Below, one piece after another: positions 1 through 10,062 of a stretch of DNA of 64,000 nucleotides. The position numbers and the translations under genes are program-made. Origin of the DNA: Adineta ricciae (Eukaryota; Rotifera; Eurotatoria; Adinetida; Adinetidae). The first letter of the stretch is position 1, and each line of letters opens with the position of its first letter. Where the stretch lies: the NCBI GenBank assembly GCA_905250025.1, contig CAJNOJ010000424.1:1-64000 (forward strand). The letters run 5' to 3'. Below the pieces are notes generated by a model. It made no database searches, was not told the origin of the DNA, and worked only from the letters and a program-made list of their open reading frames with translations.

Positions 1-488
1 ATCAACTATTGAATACATATTTTGATTCATAAGGTTAAATAATCAAAACAAAAGAACGTTAGTTCCGTGAGCAATCAGTCGATCTGTTTGATTTTAATCG
101 AAACGTAAATATATTGAATAGTAAAAATATCGAATTCGTTAAATATGACAATTTCAATGTATCTGTACAGAATAAAAAGTCAATTTATATTCATTTCTCT
201 TAATCGTTAACCATAAGAACATTCGTTACTAAGAGAACTCTTTGAACGCTTATAGACATCTTTCTAAAGAACGTTATTGATTGGTTTGATAATCATTCAA
301 TTGCTGAATCGTATTGAAATAATACAAACAAGTCAACTTTTCTTTCTTTCATTGATTCCATGCAGAATATGATTTCAACGAGAAAAAAATCTCATTTCTC
401 TATTGATTTCATCAACGAACATTTATTCGTATTCGATTTGGAGTCACGTCAAATGAATGAGATTGGAAAACAATTGTTTCTGTTCATT
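1..488. other. Intergenic, no gene seen
   Basis: AT-rich sequence downstream of the minus-strand DUF3987 gene. No coding stretch or RNA gene is recognisable. Confidence 0.5.
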
Positions 489-2768
489 TCAATTATCAAT
501 CGTAGAGATAGAATTATTTGTTGATGAACCTCGATCATCGATTGACGATGTCATATCTGTATTTGTTGAGTATGAATCATTTGTTGTCGTGATCGAAGTT
601 TCTGATTCACTTTCTAAGCAATTGTGATAATCTTCAAGTGCAATATTGAATTCCTTAAGGAAATTTGCCATCATTTTATACTTTTCTGATTCTTTATCCT
701 TCGGTATTGGATCTTTCGTAAATGATAATCGAGGTTTTCCGTGTTTTTTCTGCTTTTGCAATAGATGGGTTCCAATTTGGCAACCGCCCAAAAAGATGAA
801 GACTTTCTTGATATTTTCGACATTCACACCAGGAATCTAATCAGAAAGACATCAGTCATTATCCACGTTATTGAGAAATTGTTTACTCGTAAGATTTGAG
901 CAAGTCGAGTGCTTGTAATTGTTTGTTTTTTGTGTTGTAAAATTTTCATAATGATCGCATCAATCGTAGATCCGTCAAGTTGATCTTTAGACGATGATGA
1001 TTGCATACTTGAAAATCCTGTGTATTGACTGACAACGCTTTGTTTTGAAGTTTCAGGATTAAATGAACCAGTATAATCAACATTCAAATCCGAATGTCGA
1101 TTATTTGAGTTGTTTTGCTGAGACACTGAAGGTCCAACATTGATATCTTGTGATGGTGGTATAGTTATCAACGGGAAACTGTATAAGAGTTTCTTTGTAT
1201 CGACATAAAATTTCATTAATTCAACGGCTGTAAGTGCTGCATCAGCTGAAATCGTAAGATAATCATCCATATTTTCTTTGGCTAAACTAGCCATTTTCTG
1301 TATTGATTCAGCAGTTGAATCATCAAACAACAAGTATTGTAATGGTGGTTCAATCTGTATTAGCCAAAAATCATTAGCTGATTGATGAAATAAATTAACT
1401 CACCTTTAAAATGTAACTGCACGCTTTGTGCAAAAGATGAAATAAGCCACATATTCGATACAAATGATCACGCGACTTGGAGAAGATCGTACACAAAATA
1501 TCCTGGTATCCTTGAAAACCTATCACCATGTTATTGTATTCGTTATGCGTATACGTCAATATGTCGTTTGCTCCAGGAGACATTTTCAGGGTTAAGAATT
1601 GATCATGGTGCATTAAATAGATGAAGTACATAATGTGGCTAAGACTTGGATATGCAGATGATGTGGTATCGTAATCGCTGTTCGATTTATCAATGTCCCG
1701 TTTATTTCGTTTGTGAACATCTTCTGGTGATATTCGAGCAGAAAAGATAAATCTTGCAATAGAAATTTCATCGATTATCAATAATAAATTGCTTGATTTG
1801 ATCGAACGACTTACCTCGCAAACAATCCATCAGCACCTGATTGATTATTTTCATCTTTCAAAATATTAATAATTGTACTGGGATGAGCAGCTGCGACTAT
1901 TGATAACCATGGATTTTCACATTTGATGTCACCTTTAACTAGTTGCCGAAAATACGACTTTGGCCCATTCCAAAGCGTATTTAATACGGATCGATGATAA
2001 ACGGCTTTGTCTGCTCGGTAGAGACCAAACGAAGATGCAAATGTATTGAATTCATCAAATGCCCTAACAAGAAATGATTAGAGGAAAGAAATTCTTTCGA
2101 CAAAATAAATGATAAGCATGAAGAACTGATAGTTTCATGATGCATCAGCAAGAGAAGAGGTAAGAATGAACGATAGACTTTTCTATCTCCACAAAATTCC
2201 ATGGGATAATTTACAATCTTTCGGAAATCATCAAAGTCAGTTGACTCATTGAGATTCTGTCATCTTTCAGTCCCGTCATTCTCCTTTGCAAAATGCATTG
2301 ATCTTTTACATACTGAACAATGGATCTTTTCTTCTCCAGTTCATGCAATAAACTTTCAATCGTCACTGATCCATTTATTCGACTATCTTCAATCTTTATC
2401 TGCAGATATTCTTCAACTTCTCGTGTCGCTCTCTCAATTAAATTGATAGCAGTTGACTTGTTCGATCCTGGGAAATCAAGAAAACAGCAATATGTCCTTG
2501 TTTTCTTTTTTATGTGAATACCTGGATATCCTATAATCACACCATAAAATACTAAAGGAATATTCCAATCAAGATCTATGTTTAAAACTGTTCTTGAACA
2601 CCAATGAGCAATTCCAGCGAAAATGACAATTAATAAATGCATTATCGGAACTTTCTTTAAATTCACGATGTTTTCTAACACCGCTCGTATTTCATAAGGA
2701 AATACATCGTTTGCAGGTGTGACTTTAGTACATTCGTACATGATTGAACGACATTTATGATTTGACAT
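489..2768 (-). CDS. DUF3987-family P-loop (primase-helicase-like) protein
   Basis: Six exons can be joined in phase (2768-2522, 2467-2314, 2063-1815, 1752-1404, 1354-887, 836-489), giving about 604 residues. Across the first intron lies a P-loop-like GYPGSNKST. Then come VTIESLLHELEKKRSIVQ, AFDEFNTFASSFGLYR, a WNG segment and ENPWLSIVAAAHPSTI, the order I associate with DUF3987 proteins (helicase/primase-like ATPases of viral, mobile or phage-like origin, also common in bdelloids). Exon 4 has DGLFARFIFSARIS; the C-terminus is helical then Ser/Thr-rich. The exon 2 to exon 3 join uses CA|GTATGT and TTAG|G and makes a 250-nt intron, longer than its neighbours. The Walker A has Asn where Gly normally precedes the Lys. 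Biological role is unknown; the gene model is inferred from splice sites. Confidence 0.72.
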
Positions 2769-3114
2769 AGTCTATCTATAATACAAACCATCGTGTAAAG
2801 GAGAGATGATCACACGAGTTTTACTTCGTTTGAATTATTGATTTGTATCGAAATCAATTTCTTTGATTGATCTATGCTTTGTATCAAGATAGATGAAGAA
2901 GATTAGTTGGCTGCTTATGAAAATTTGCACAATGCAAAATCTAGAATTCAAGAGCACTTCTATTTGTTCTCGTCATATTCCATACCGTGAATGATAATGA
3001 AATAATAAACATGTAAATATACATAATGTTGAGAGAAAAGAAAACAAATACGTGCTTTGAAGAAAAAAGAAACAACTCGATCAACAATAGTTTGTACTGT
3101 TTATTTTGTCGATT
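2769..3114. other. Spacer between RPA-like and DUF3987 genes
   Basis: 346 bp between two minus-strand genes. An AATAAA (minus strand, near 3098) follows the RPA-like stop. A TTTGTATTATAG sits 6 nt before the DUF3987 ATG, which could be a 5' acceptor site. Nothing else is seen. Confidence 0.4.
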
Positions 3115-4247
3115 TCAAACAACTTCGATGATTGATGAATCCGATATGTTGATCGAGACTGAATCTAAATGAAAATAGATTCTTATCTATTGCTTTCAGT
3201 TAGAACAATAAAAACTCACCATTAAAATGATTGAGTTTGCCTTTTCGTACACGAACTGTTTTATTGATGACATGTTCTTGAATTTCATCGATCTAAATGT
3301 GAAAACAATCTTGACAAATCATTCCTGATGCGATTAAACACGATTACTTTTTGATTCCATACTGTGATATTGATTGCACCTGTTTCATCTTCGATTTTAA
3401 GAGAACGACGGCGAATTTCTGTCCGGGTACTTTCAGATGTTGATGTCGATGTACCTCGATCCAAGATAATTTTTCCTTCAACGTCTATCAAGAAGGAAGA
3501 AACAAATTACAACGTTGTTGATTCGATAACTTACCAACATAAGCATTATGTGCCAGTTGTTGAACATCCCGAATTGGTTTTCCCATTATCTTGAACAATG
3601 GATTGAATCCATTCGATTCGTATCGTTCGATGCGAGTAGTTGCGGCCACTCGAATTTCGTAAATCGAATAATGTGTACGATATCGTTCATCCGTTTTTTT
3701 AATCTGTCCGTTTTCAATCACCACCTTCTGAAAGTATTCACATGAGTTGTATGTTTATTTGTTTGTTTTTTTGTTCTTACTTGATTCAAATCCATGAGAT
3801 GATACGTTCGATCGACATCATCATTGAAAACAACCACTTTGATTTCGGCATTTCTGTCGCAAACGATTGCATCAAACACACGACCACTTGTTCCAAATTG
3901 CCGAATAGGACTTCGGAAGATAGTTTTGCCACGTATCCGAAATCTAAAATATGAACTGATAGTTAATCAATCAATTTCGTCACGTCATTACCGCAAACTA
4001 TCTTCATTCAAAGTATCGATTTCATCGAAGTTACTATTTTCTCGAGGAAAATATTGTTCGATCGTTTCTACAAAAAGAAATTTCTTTCCTCTGACATCAT
4101 CAAATCCATCAACTCACTTTGCGTACTAACTGTTCCACCAGGAACAGATCTCATCGGTGTAGTTGATGCCGATTCAGCTTCATCATTCAATACGTGTACT
4201 GATGAATCAGATGATGGTGATGGTGATGGTGATGGTGATGGTGATGG

Positions 4248-4292
<45 letters not shown>

Positions 4293-4328
4293 CTGTTGAC
4301 CTTCAACAGAAACAGAAATTGCTTTCAT
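3115..4328 (-). CDS. RPA1 (RPA70)-like OB-fold single-strand DNA-binding protein, short form
   Basis: Multi-exon gene starting at ATG 4328, with introns of about 50 nt, ending at TGA 3117-3115. The N-terminus is low-complexity poly-Ser/Ser-Pro, coded by a GAT-type microsatellite. After KTIEQYFPREN comes an RPA DBD-A-like OB fold (FRIRGKTIFRSPIRQF, then EIKVVVFNDDVDRTYHLMD), the typical VIENGQIKKTDERYRTHYS strand, and a DBD-B-like part (RRRSLKIEDETGAINITVW, then KTVRVRKGKLNHFNG). It ends with DSVSINISDSSIIEVV, where full RPA1 would continue to the zinc-binding DBD-C, so this form lacks the trimerisation core. Known family role: ssDNA binding in replication and repair. It lies head-to-tail with the DUF3987 gene. 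It could be a divergent paralog or part of a mobile module. Confidence 0.7.
4211..4292. repeat. (GGTGAT)n/(GAT)n microsatellite inside coding sequence
   Basis: GGTGAT repeats pass into pure GAT on the plus strand. Read on the minus strand they code the Ser-Pro and poly-Ser tract of the RPA-like protein. Confidence 0.9.
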
Positions 4329-4674
4329 TATTTCTGATTTTTTTTTTCAATTATGCGCTGAAAATCATACTTTGTCCTATCAATTTGTTGACTATCTAAT
4401 AATCTCATACGAGCTCATCGATACACGTGAAAATCTATCTCATATATTATCATTGATCGTTCGTTTCCTTTTCACAGTAAAAGAAAACTCAATTATGTCC
4501 TTGTTAATTAACACAAACTAGAACTCATGCTTCTCGATGCAATAGAAGCAGACAGTTCAACATGTGAACATTCGTATGACCAATCCTAAATATATCCAAA
4601 CAATTTCTTGTCACAGATGAATGTCAATTCGTCAATATTCAAATCGCTCATATCAGATACGCTATGTGAATGAT

Positions 4675-4959
4675 TCAAACAATTTTCAATAAATTCATTT
4701 TTCTTGCCAAGATCGATGAAAACGAAATTAAACGCAAAGCAGAAAAAAAACCGTACACAAAAATCATAAAGCGCATACGTTTTTCATCAACATCTCGAAT
4801 CAAACCGTTGAGCTCATCCAGCAAATCCGATGCAGATGTGTTATTTAAATTTGATCGATCGTTATCAGCACCTTCAACATGAGCATTTTCTCGATTTCTT
4901 GCTCGTGGATTCTCATTTTCAGATTCATCTGAATCAGATGATACCACTAGTGAAATCAC
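4675..4959 (-). other. Unassigned acidic open frame, conserved in second copy
   Basis: A minus-strand open frame with no ATG at its 5' end (it opens with GTG, so it would be an internal exon if real). It reads VVSSDSDESENENPRARNRE, then a short DLLDELNGLI-like helix. The copy at 30333-30536 keeps the frame open, with Asp-to-Gly and Ile-to-Thr changes among its differences. I do not recognise the family. It may equally be a chance open frame inside a duplicated block. Confidence 0.25.
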
Positions 4960-5457
4960 TCAAACGTATATTTCGTCTACAAAGCAATCAATGGTACTCA
5001 CTGACATAACGACTTCTTTTGTTTTGTCGTGCCATTTTCTTTTGACAACTAGTTCAATCTCTTCTCTTTCATTAGATCAAATTGCGAATCAAAGCGCCAA
5101 AAAAAAATCCTGTACATTGGCCAGTTAATTGATCTTTTAAAAAAATCCTCATTCAGCTTTGACTTCATCAAAAACGAAAATTAAGAAAAGAAAACAAATA
5201 TTCAATAGTTCGAATATCTGTCAAAGAGCTTTTTCTCAATCATCTAACCACAGGGAAGAGATTAATAGTCGTAACAATCAGCAGCTTGATGTTTTCATCA
5301 AAAACAATTGAGAGATCTGTAACTGTTCACAGAATTCATTTACATGTATTTCCGTTACTCGATATGCTTTACGTATAATCTCACAGCCATCAACATGAAA
5401 GACGAGATATTTATTCTTTTACTGACTATTTTTCGAGCAGGGGTCGGATGAGTTCGG
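4960..5457. other. Non-coding part of duplicated KIF3-tail block
   Basis: No coding signal. The whole stretch is repeated with high similarity at about 30537-31035, so it belongs to the duplicated block of about 1.2 kb. Confidence 0.5.
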
Positions 5458-6028
5458 ATGAGAAATGGAGCGTTTGTGCTGGCGTGGCGTGAGACGCAAC
5501 ATAAAATTCAGCAGATGAAATCGAAATTAATCATTGGTGGTAAAGATATTGTGACGCACACGAGTGAACAAGAAGAGACCATTCGACAGAAACGGTTTGT
5601 TATTTGTTTGTTTGTTGATTCAAGTGATCGAAACCAGCTTCGATTGTAGGCGTTTGATTGCTGAAGCTGAACGTCGTCAACGTGAAGTTCAACAACGATT
5701 AGCCGAAGGTGAAGAAGAACGACAAACGATCAATGCGAAATATACGAATATACAAGAAGAAGTTGAAGATAAACGAGCGAAACGTGATAAGTTATCGAAG
5801 CATCTGAAGAAAATTGAGGCCAAACGAACGGAGATAGTCCAACATCAACCATCTGCACGAGAAGAACTCGAAGCTGAACAGCGAGAGATTCAAAAACAAT
5901 CCAAACTTCTTCAATTAGTTATCGAAATTTTCATTCCAAAAGATGAACGTGAACGATTATATAAAAGAATTCAATTTGATGATCATCAGAATCAATGGAC
6001 ATTGAAAGAATTATCGAAAGAAACGTAA
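5458..6028 (+). pseudogene. Kinesin-II (KIF3A/B-like) C-terminal coiled-coil fragment
   Basis: Two exons with a short intron (CG|GTTTGTT ... TGTAG|GCG) code QQMKSKLIIGGKDIVTHTSE, a long charged coiled coil (RLIAEAERRQREVQQRL), then IPKDERERLYKRIQFDDHQN followed by QWTLKELSKE. This matches the end of the KIF3 stalk and the start of the tail (GG-x-IVDHT-x-EQ, ENFIP-x-EE, FDEEED-x-W in the family). No motor domain or neck lies upstream, and the frame is closed by TGA at 5449-5451 just before the first Met. It is therefore a detached 3' fragment of a microtubule motor gene. It may be a relic or a small expressed dominant fragment. A second, more damaged copy is at 31036-31590. Confidence 0.7.
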
Positions 6029-8127
6029 ACAATCTTAAACGAAAAAAAAACATATCGTTTGTTTTCATATGGGCGCAATGCTTATGGCGATATATATCCG
6101 AGGTAATCATCTTTTGTTTTACCAGTAAAATGAATTTGAATATAGTTATATGATTAACAAAGTCAGTAAACTGGTGTTCTGAAGATACTTGTCCGTTAAT
6201 CAAACGAAAGCATCTCTTTTTTTTTTGTTCGTGATCTGGTTGTTTCGTAACAAAAAACAACAACTTGTATTCCGACTTTCTTTCTATATTCATTAGAAAA
6301 GACGCTAATAAAAGACGTGGTCGCCGCAGATTTCATTTGTACAAATATCGTTCGTAATCCTAAGAACGTTGAAATGTATGTTGTGAAGATTTAGATCGTC
6401 TTCTATTAACTGTTTACTTTATGAAATTGCTGCTTTCAATTCAGAAGAAAAAAAAGTCAAAATATCTGTTGAATTCTTGAAATCGAGGATTTCTTTGTTT
6501 TCCTCATTTCTTCATTACAATTAAAAAAACAGCTCAATGAAAGTCATTAAATAGCTACACATTATTTAAATAGCTAGATCTCATTAGAAAGTATCTCTTT
6601 TGAGATATTTAAATAGCCAATGCATTCATTAAATAGCGAACGATTTAATTAAAAAGTATCTCTTTTGAGAAGCTTCGTTGAATTCATCGATTGTTCTTTG
6701 TTGTTCTTGTCGAGAAGAAATGTCAGGGATTCATTTGATTGTCTATCGGCAATTTTCTTCTTTCCAACGGAAATGAAGTGTCTCGCGAACAAAAGACTTT
6801 CGGACACCAATATGGTGAAAATTTAGGTTTTTACGGATCAAATTCAATTAATACGTTTTCACGGAACATATTTTTGAGAGAGCATTGGCATTACTCGATT
6901 TTCAAAATCAGCAATAATACTCAATAATGTGCTCGTCTACTAAATAACCCTTTGTTTTTTCCTTTGGTAAATATCGTGTCACTCGAGGAAAATCTCCTCC
7001 GATTTATTTCGAATCATGACATAAACGATTATTTTTTCTTAACTGCGTCTTTTATTCAGTCATATTATTTATCCAAATTGAATTAAATCTCGTTGTACAT
7101 GCCATTTCTGAGACTATTCAAAGTCAGCAGTGTGTTCAAATAATGCCGTTTTTTAATTTGTAATCATTGACCTAATAAAAAATGTTTCAGTTCAAATGAT
7201 CTCCGGAAGTTCATGAACCATCTTTTTACTCAGACAGAGACTGTAATTATAAAGTATTCAAAGTTGTTTTGATCTTCCACCAGAAGATTTTATGAAATGC
7301 TCGAATACATTATTTAATTATTTCCTTCAATCGGAACATCAGTTCAACTAGACATCACAGCTTTTCGCTACGAGCGATGACGGTTCGTATACTTATGAGT
7401 ACTTATTGCATAAATAATAATGTCTGACATTAATTTCATAGCAGAATTGCATTTCGAAAATTAATCACTGCGAAGAAAATGAAATGACTATGCCATTCAT
7501 TGAAAAATATATCTTCCGATCAAGATAAATTTGTAGAACGAATGGATCAGCACTCTGATCGTTAGTTTGGTAGATCGCGCAGTACTGAGCGAACGTGTTT
7601 TAAGAAATTGCACTTCCCGAGTACCTGACATAATTAATCGGCTGTCGAAAAGGAAGTTAGATTATATAAAATACGATTTATTTGCATTCATCGGTTACCT
7701 TGATTATTTCATGCAAGATAGTTTCGACTTTTCCCATTTGATTAATCATACAATACACACATCTATTGAAGGAAATGCATAGTTGGAAGAGAAAGAATCG
7801 TTATTAAGCAAATAAAAGCTCAAAAGTCAATGAAAATACATTTGTCTAGGTGTATTGAATAACTAAAAACAAGATATTGGTTTATTTAGCCTTGATAATC
7901 AAATAATCATGCGTATTTCGTCAAAAACAAGCCACGTCGGAACTGAATCATAATATTTCTCCGTGATGGTTAGTCGACACCGCTCTCCTTCGTCACACTT
8001 GGTTAATTATAAAATTTTAACGTAGAGAGATTGTTTGCTATGCTCGACTGGCAATGATGTATAAATATTCGAGAGTATATGGTGAGGATACCTTTTTACG
8101 TTATCAGATTGTGCATAGGAGAAAGAT
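6029..8127. other. Gene-poor spacer
   Basis: AT-rich with many homopolymers. Apart from the tandem TTAAATAGC-type repeats at 6533-6672, I see no convincing gene. Short open frames here lack codon bias and splice context. Confidence 0.4.
6533..6672. repeat. Short tandem/dispersed repeats (TTAAATAGC and AAAGTATCTCTTTTGAGA)
   Basis: ATTAAATAGC-like units recur near 6546, 6564, 6608 and 6628. AAGTATCTCTTTTGAGA occurs at about 6589 and again at about 6656. This suggests two or more diverged direct repeats of about 60-65 bp. Confidence 0.6.
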
Positions 8128-8430
8128 ATGCGTTTTGCTATTATTCTTGTTCTTGTTCTCGTCGTTTTTTCGATCTTCGTCAATTGTGAAAAAGCAGCGG
8201 GCACTGGAAAACTAGCAAAAGATGCTTCTCGACCAAATTTAGCTGCACTTACGAGGAAAGTCGGAGGAAGGCGACTAGGAAAACTCGGCCGAGAATGCCA
8301 AAAAGAATGTCGAAAGAAATTGGGCGCATCCAAAATCACTGATGAATACAACCTCCAGCTGAAACAATGCCGAGCTACATGTGTTGAAAATAAACGGAAA
8401 CAAACCACTCCAAAAAAAAGCCAGTCTTAA
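8128..8430 (+). CDS. Small secreted protein with two CxxxC motifs
   Basis: A single-exon 100-residue frame with an ATG start. Residues 1-20 are a clear signal peptide (FAIILVLVLVVFSIFVNC). The mature part is basic, with CQKEC and CRATC pairs separated by about 19 residues and a Lys-rich tail. A C-x3-C...C-x3-C spacing is what a disulfide-clamped helical hairpin would show, but I cannot assign a family. AATAAA occurs about 65 nt after the stop. Possible roles (antimicrobial, structural, signalling) are guesses; secretion is the only supported inference. Confidence 0.65.
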   Translation: MRFAIILVLVLVVFSIFVNCEKAAGTGKLAKDASRPNLAALTRKVGGRRLGKLGRECQKECRKKLGASKITDEYNLQLKQCRATCVENKRKQTTPKKSQS

Positions 8431-8725
8431 TTCACACCAACTGAAAACGATCATTCAATTGATTTCCTTTTCATCTGTATGTCGAATTTGTTTAAAATAA
8501 ATTGTCCTGTCTAACTCGTTTCACAATTAGAATTTTTTTAAACTTGTTTTCTTTCCTTTGTCAAACAAATAAATGCTGTGTTTGATCATGTCTAACAGCT
8601 TCCAGTTGGTTACCAATGTTGTTCTGTTCTGAAAACACGTGAATGAAACAAACTCGTGTTTTTTTTCTCTGCGTTCGAATCAAATTCGCTGTGATTTTTC
8701 AATGAGTTGAGAGTGAAAAAGAACT

Positions 8726-10062
8726 ATGGTTGATTCAACAACACAAGATCGTCTATTTTCATTTGGTTATCCACCCACCGATATTCGACTTCGACGTGTC
8801 GGAATTGATTCATCATTACCTTACTCTGTTGCACTAAATAAAAGTAAATATCATTCGAATATCATTTCAACAATCTTCAATTGATTAGGACATAATTGTG
8901 GCTTACAATCCAAAGAATATGTTGACAAAAGTAGTTCCAATGAAAAGCTTCACCAAGGTTTAAAAGACGCAATCGATTTTCAAGAGATTATTTCCAAAAA
9001 GGAGAAAAAAAAGTAATGGCGAAAGAATTTCTTCTCGAACGAAAATCTTTACATGATGAATTTCTAGAAATAGCAAATTACTCGCAGCGTATGCGTATAA
9101 TATCAACTGGCCACGTTGCGTTTGTTATTTAAGTCAAACGGATGGTTCGTTAATCATCTGCGAACAAGAACGATGTCGTCTAATTTTATTCACATCTCAA
9201 TTAATGTTTCGTTCAACGTGCGGCGGAACACGAGGAAACGGTCCTTTGGAATTTGATTCACCATGGAGTGTTGCGGAATTTATTGAAAATTCTTCATCGA
9301 ATATTCTTGTTGCTGATACAAATAATCGACGTATTCAATGTTTTACTATTGGATATCGAGGAAAATTTATCTATAAATATACATTAGCAACAAAAGACAA
9401 ACCTTTCTATTTAGCAACAACGAAACATTGGTTGGCTGTCTCATGTGAAAATGGTTTTCTCAAAACATTTTTTATTCCGGAAAGAGAGGAAATTTTGAAT
9501 CTTAATTTAAATCAATTATTTTCGATTAGAAGTAATTCCGGAGAACGAAAAGTCACACGAAGATTGATTTTGTTTTAAATATTTAGAAGCGAAAGCGATT
9601 GCATATTGTGTTTGTATGGATCCAAGTGATCATTCAATATTTGTAAGTAATCCACTTGGTACCAAAAGTTTAATTCATCAAATTACAATCGATGGAAAGT
9701 ATATTCGGTCAATAAAATTATTTAATCAACCATTTCTTCATATTCATTCGCTGAATTATGATCAACAAAATCGACAATTTCTGGTAATTGATTCGGTCAA
9801 TTCAGTTATTTATTCAATTAAACCCGATTTACAAGAAAATAATGTCGAAATACTGTTCAAACCAACCGATAACCTGAGTCATCCACAATCATTAGCAATT
9901 ACCAACGAAGGCCATTTAATTGTTACTGAATGCAGTGTTTTAACACAACATGCGATCAAAATCTTTCGGTACTTATCGTGCTCATGCCATTCACGAGCAG
10001 CGACACCCAGTGTTAAAACAAGTGATGTTACAAGCGTCAAATCAATCCTTTTACAATATTGA
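8726..10062 (+). CDS. NHL-repeat (beta-propeller) protein
   Basis: Four exons join in phase. Introns start near 8845, 9011 and 9523, the second about 76 nt and the others about 50 nt. The first exon begins MVDSTTQDRLFSFGYPPTD. The middle codes a clear NHL unit: a GGTRGNGPLEFDSPWSVAEF stretch, then NILVADTNNRRIQCF. Further weaker blades follow (SIFVSNPLGTKSLIHQITID, FLVIDSVNSVIYSI, HPQSLAITNEGHLIVTE). No RING, B-box, signal peptide or membrane segment is visible. NHL propellers bind protein or RNA partners and are greatly expanded in rotifers; the function here is unknown. The stop is TGA at 10060-10062. Confidence 0.7.

Noticed and set aside
1981-2202. 73-codon minus-strand frame between DUF3987 exons
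   Set aside because: It lies partly within the 250-nt intron chosen from CA|GTATGT; the other frame (AFDEFNTF...) carries the family motif.
5931-6293. 120-codon minus-strand frame over the end of the KIF3 fragment
   Set aside because: Overlaps a better-supported coding frame on the other strand, has no domain and is Ile/Phe/Lys-rich as expected by chance.
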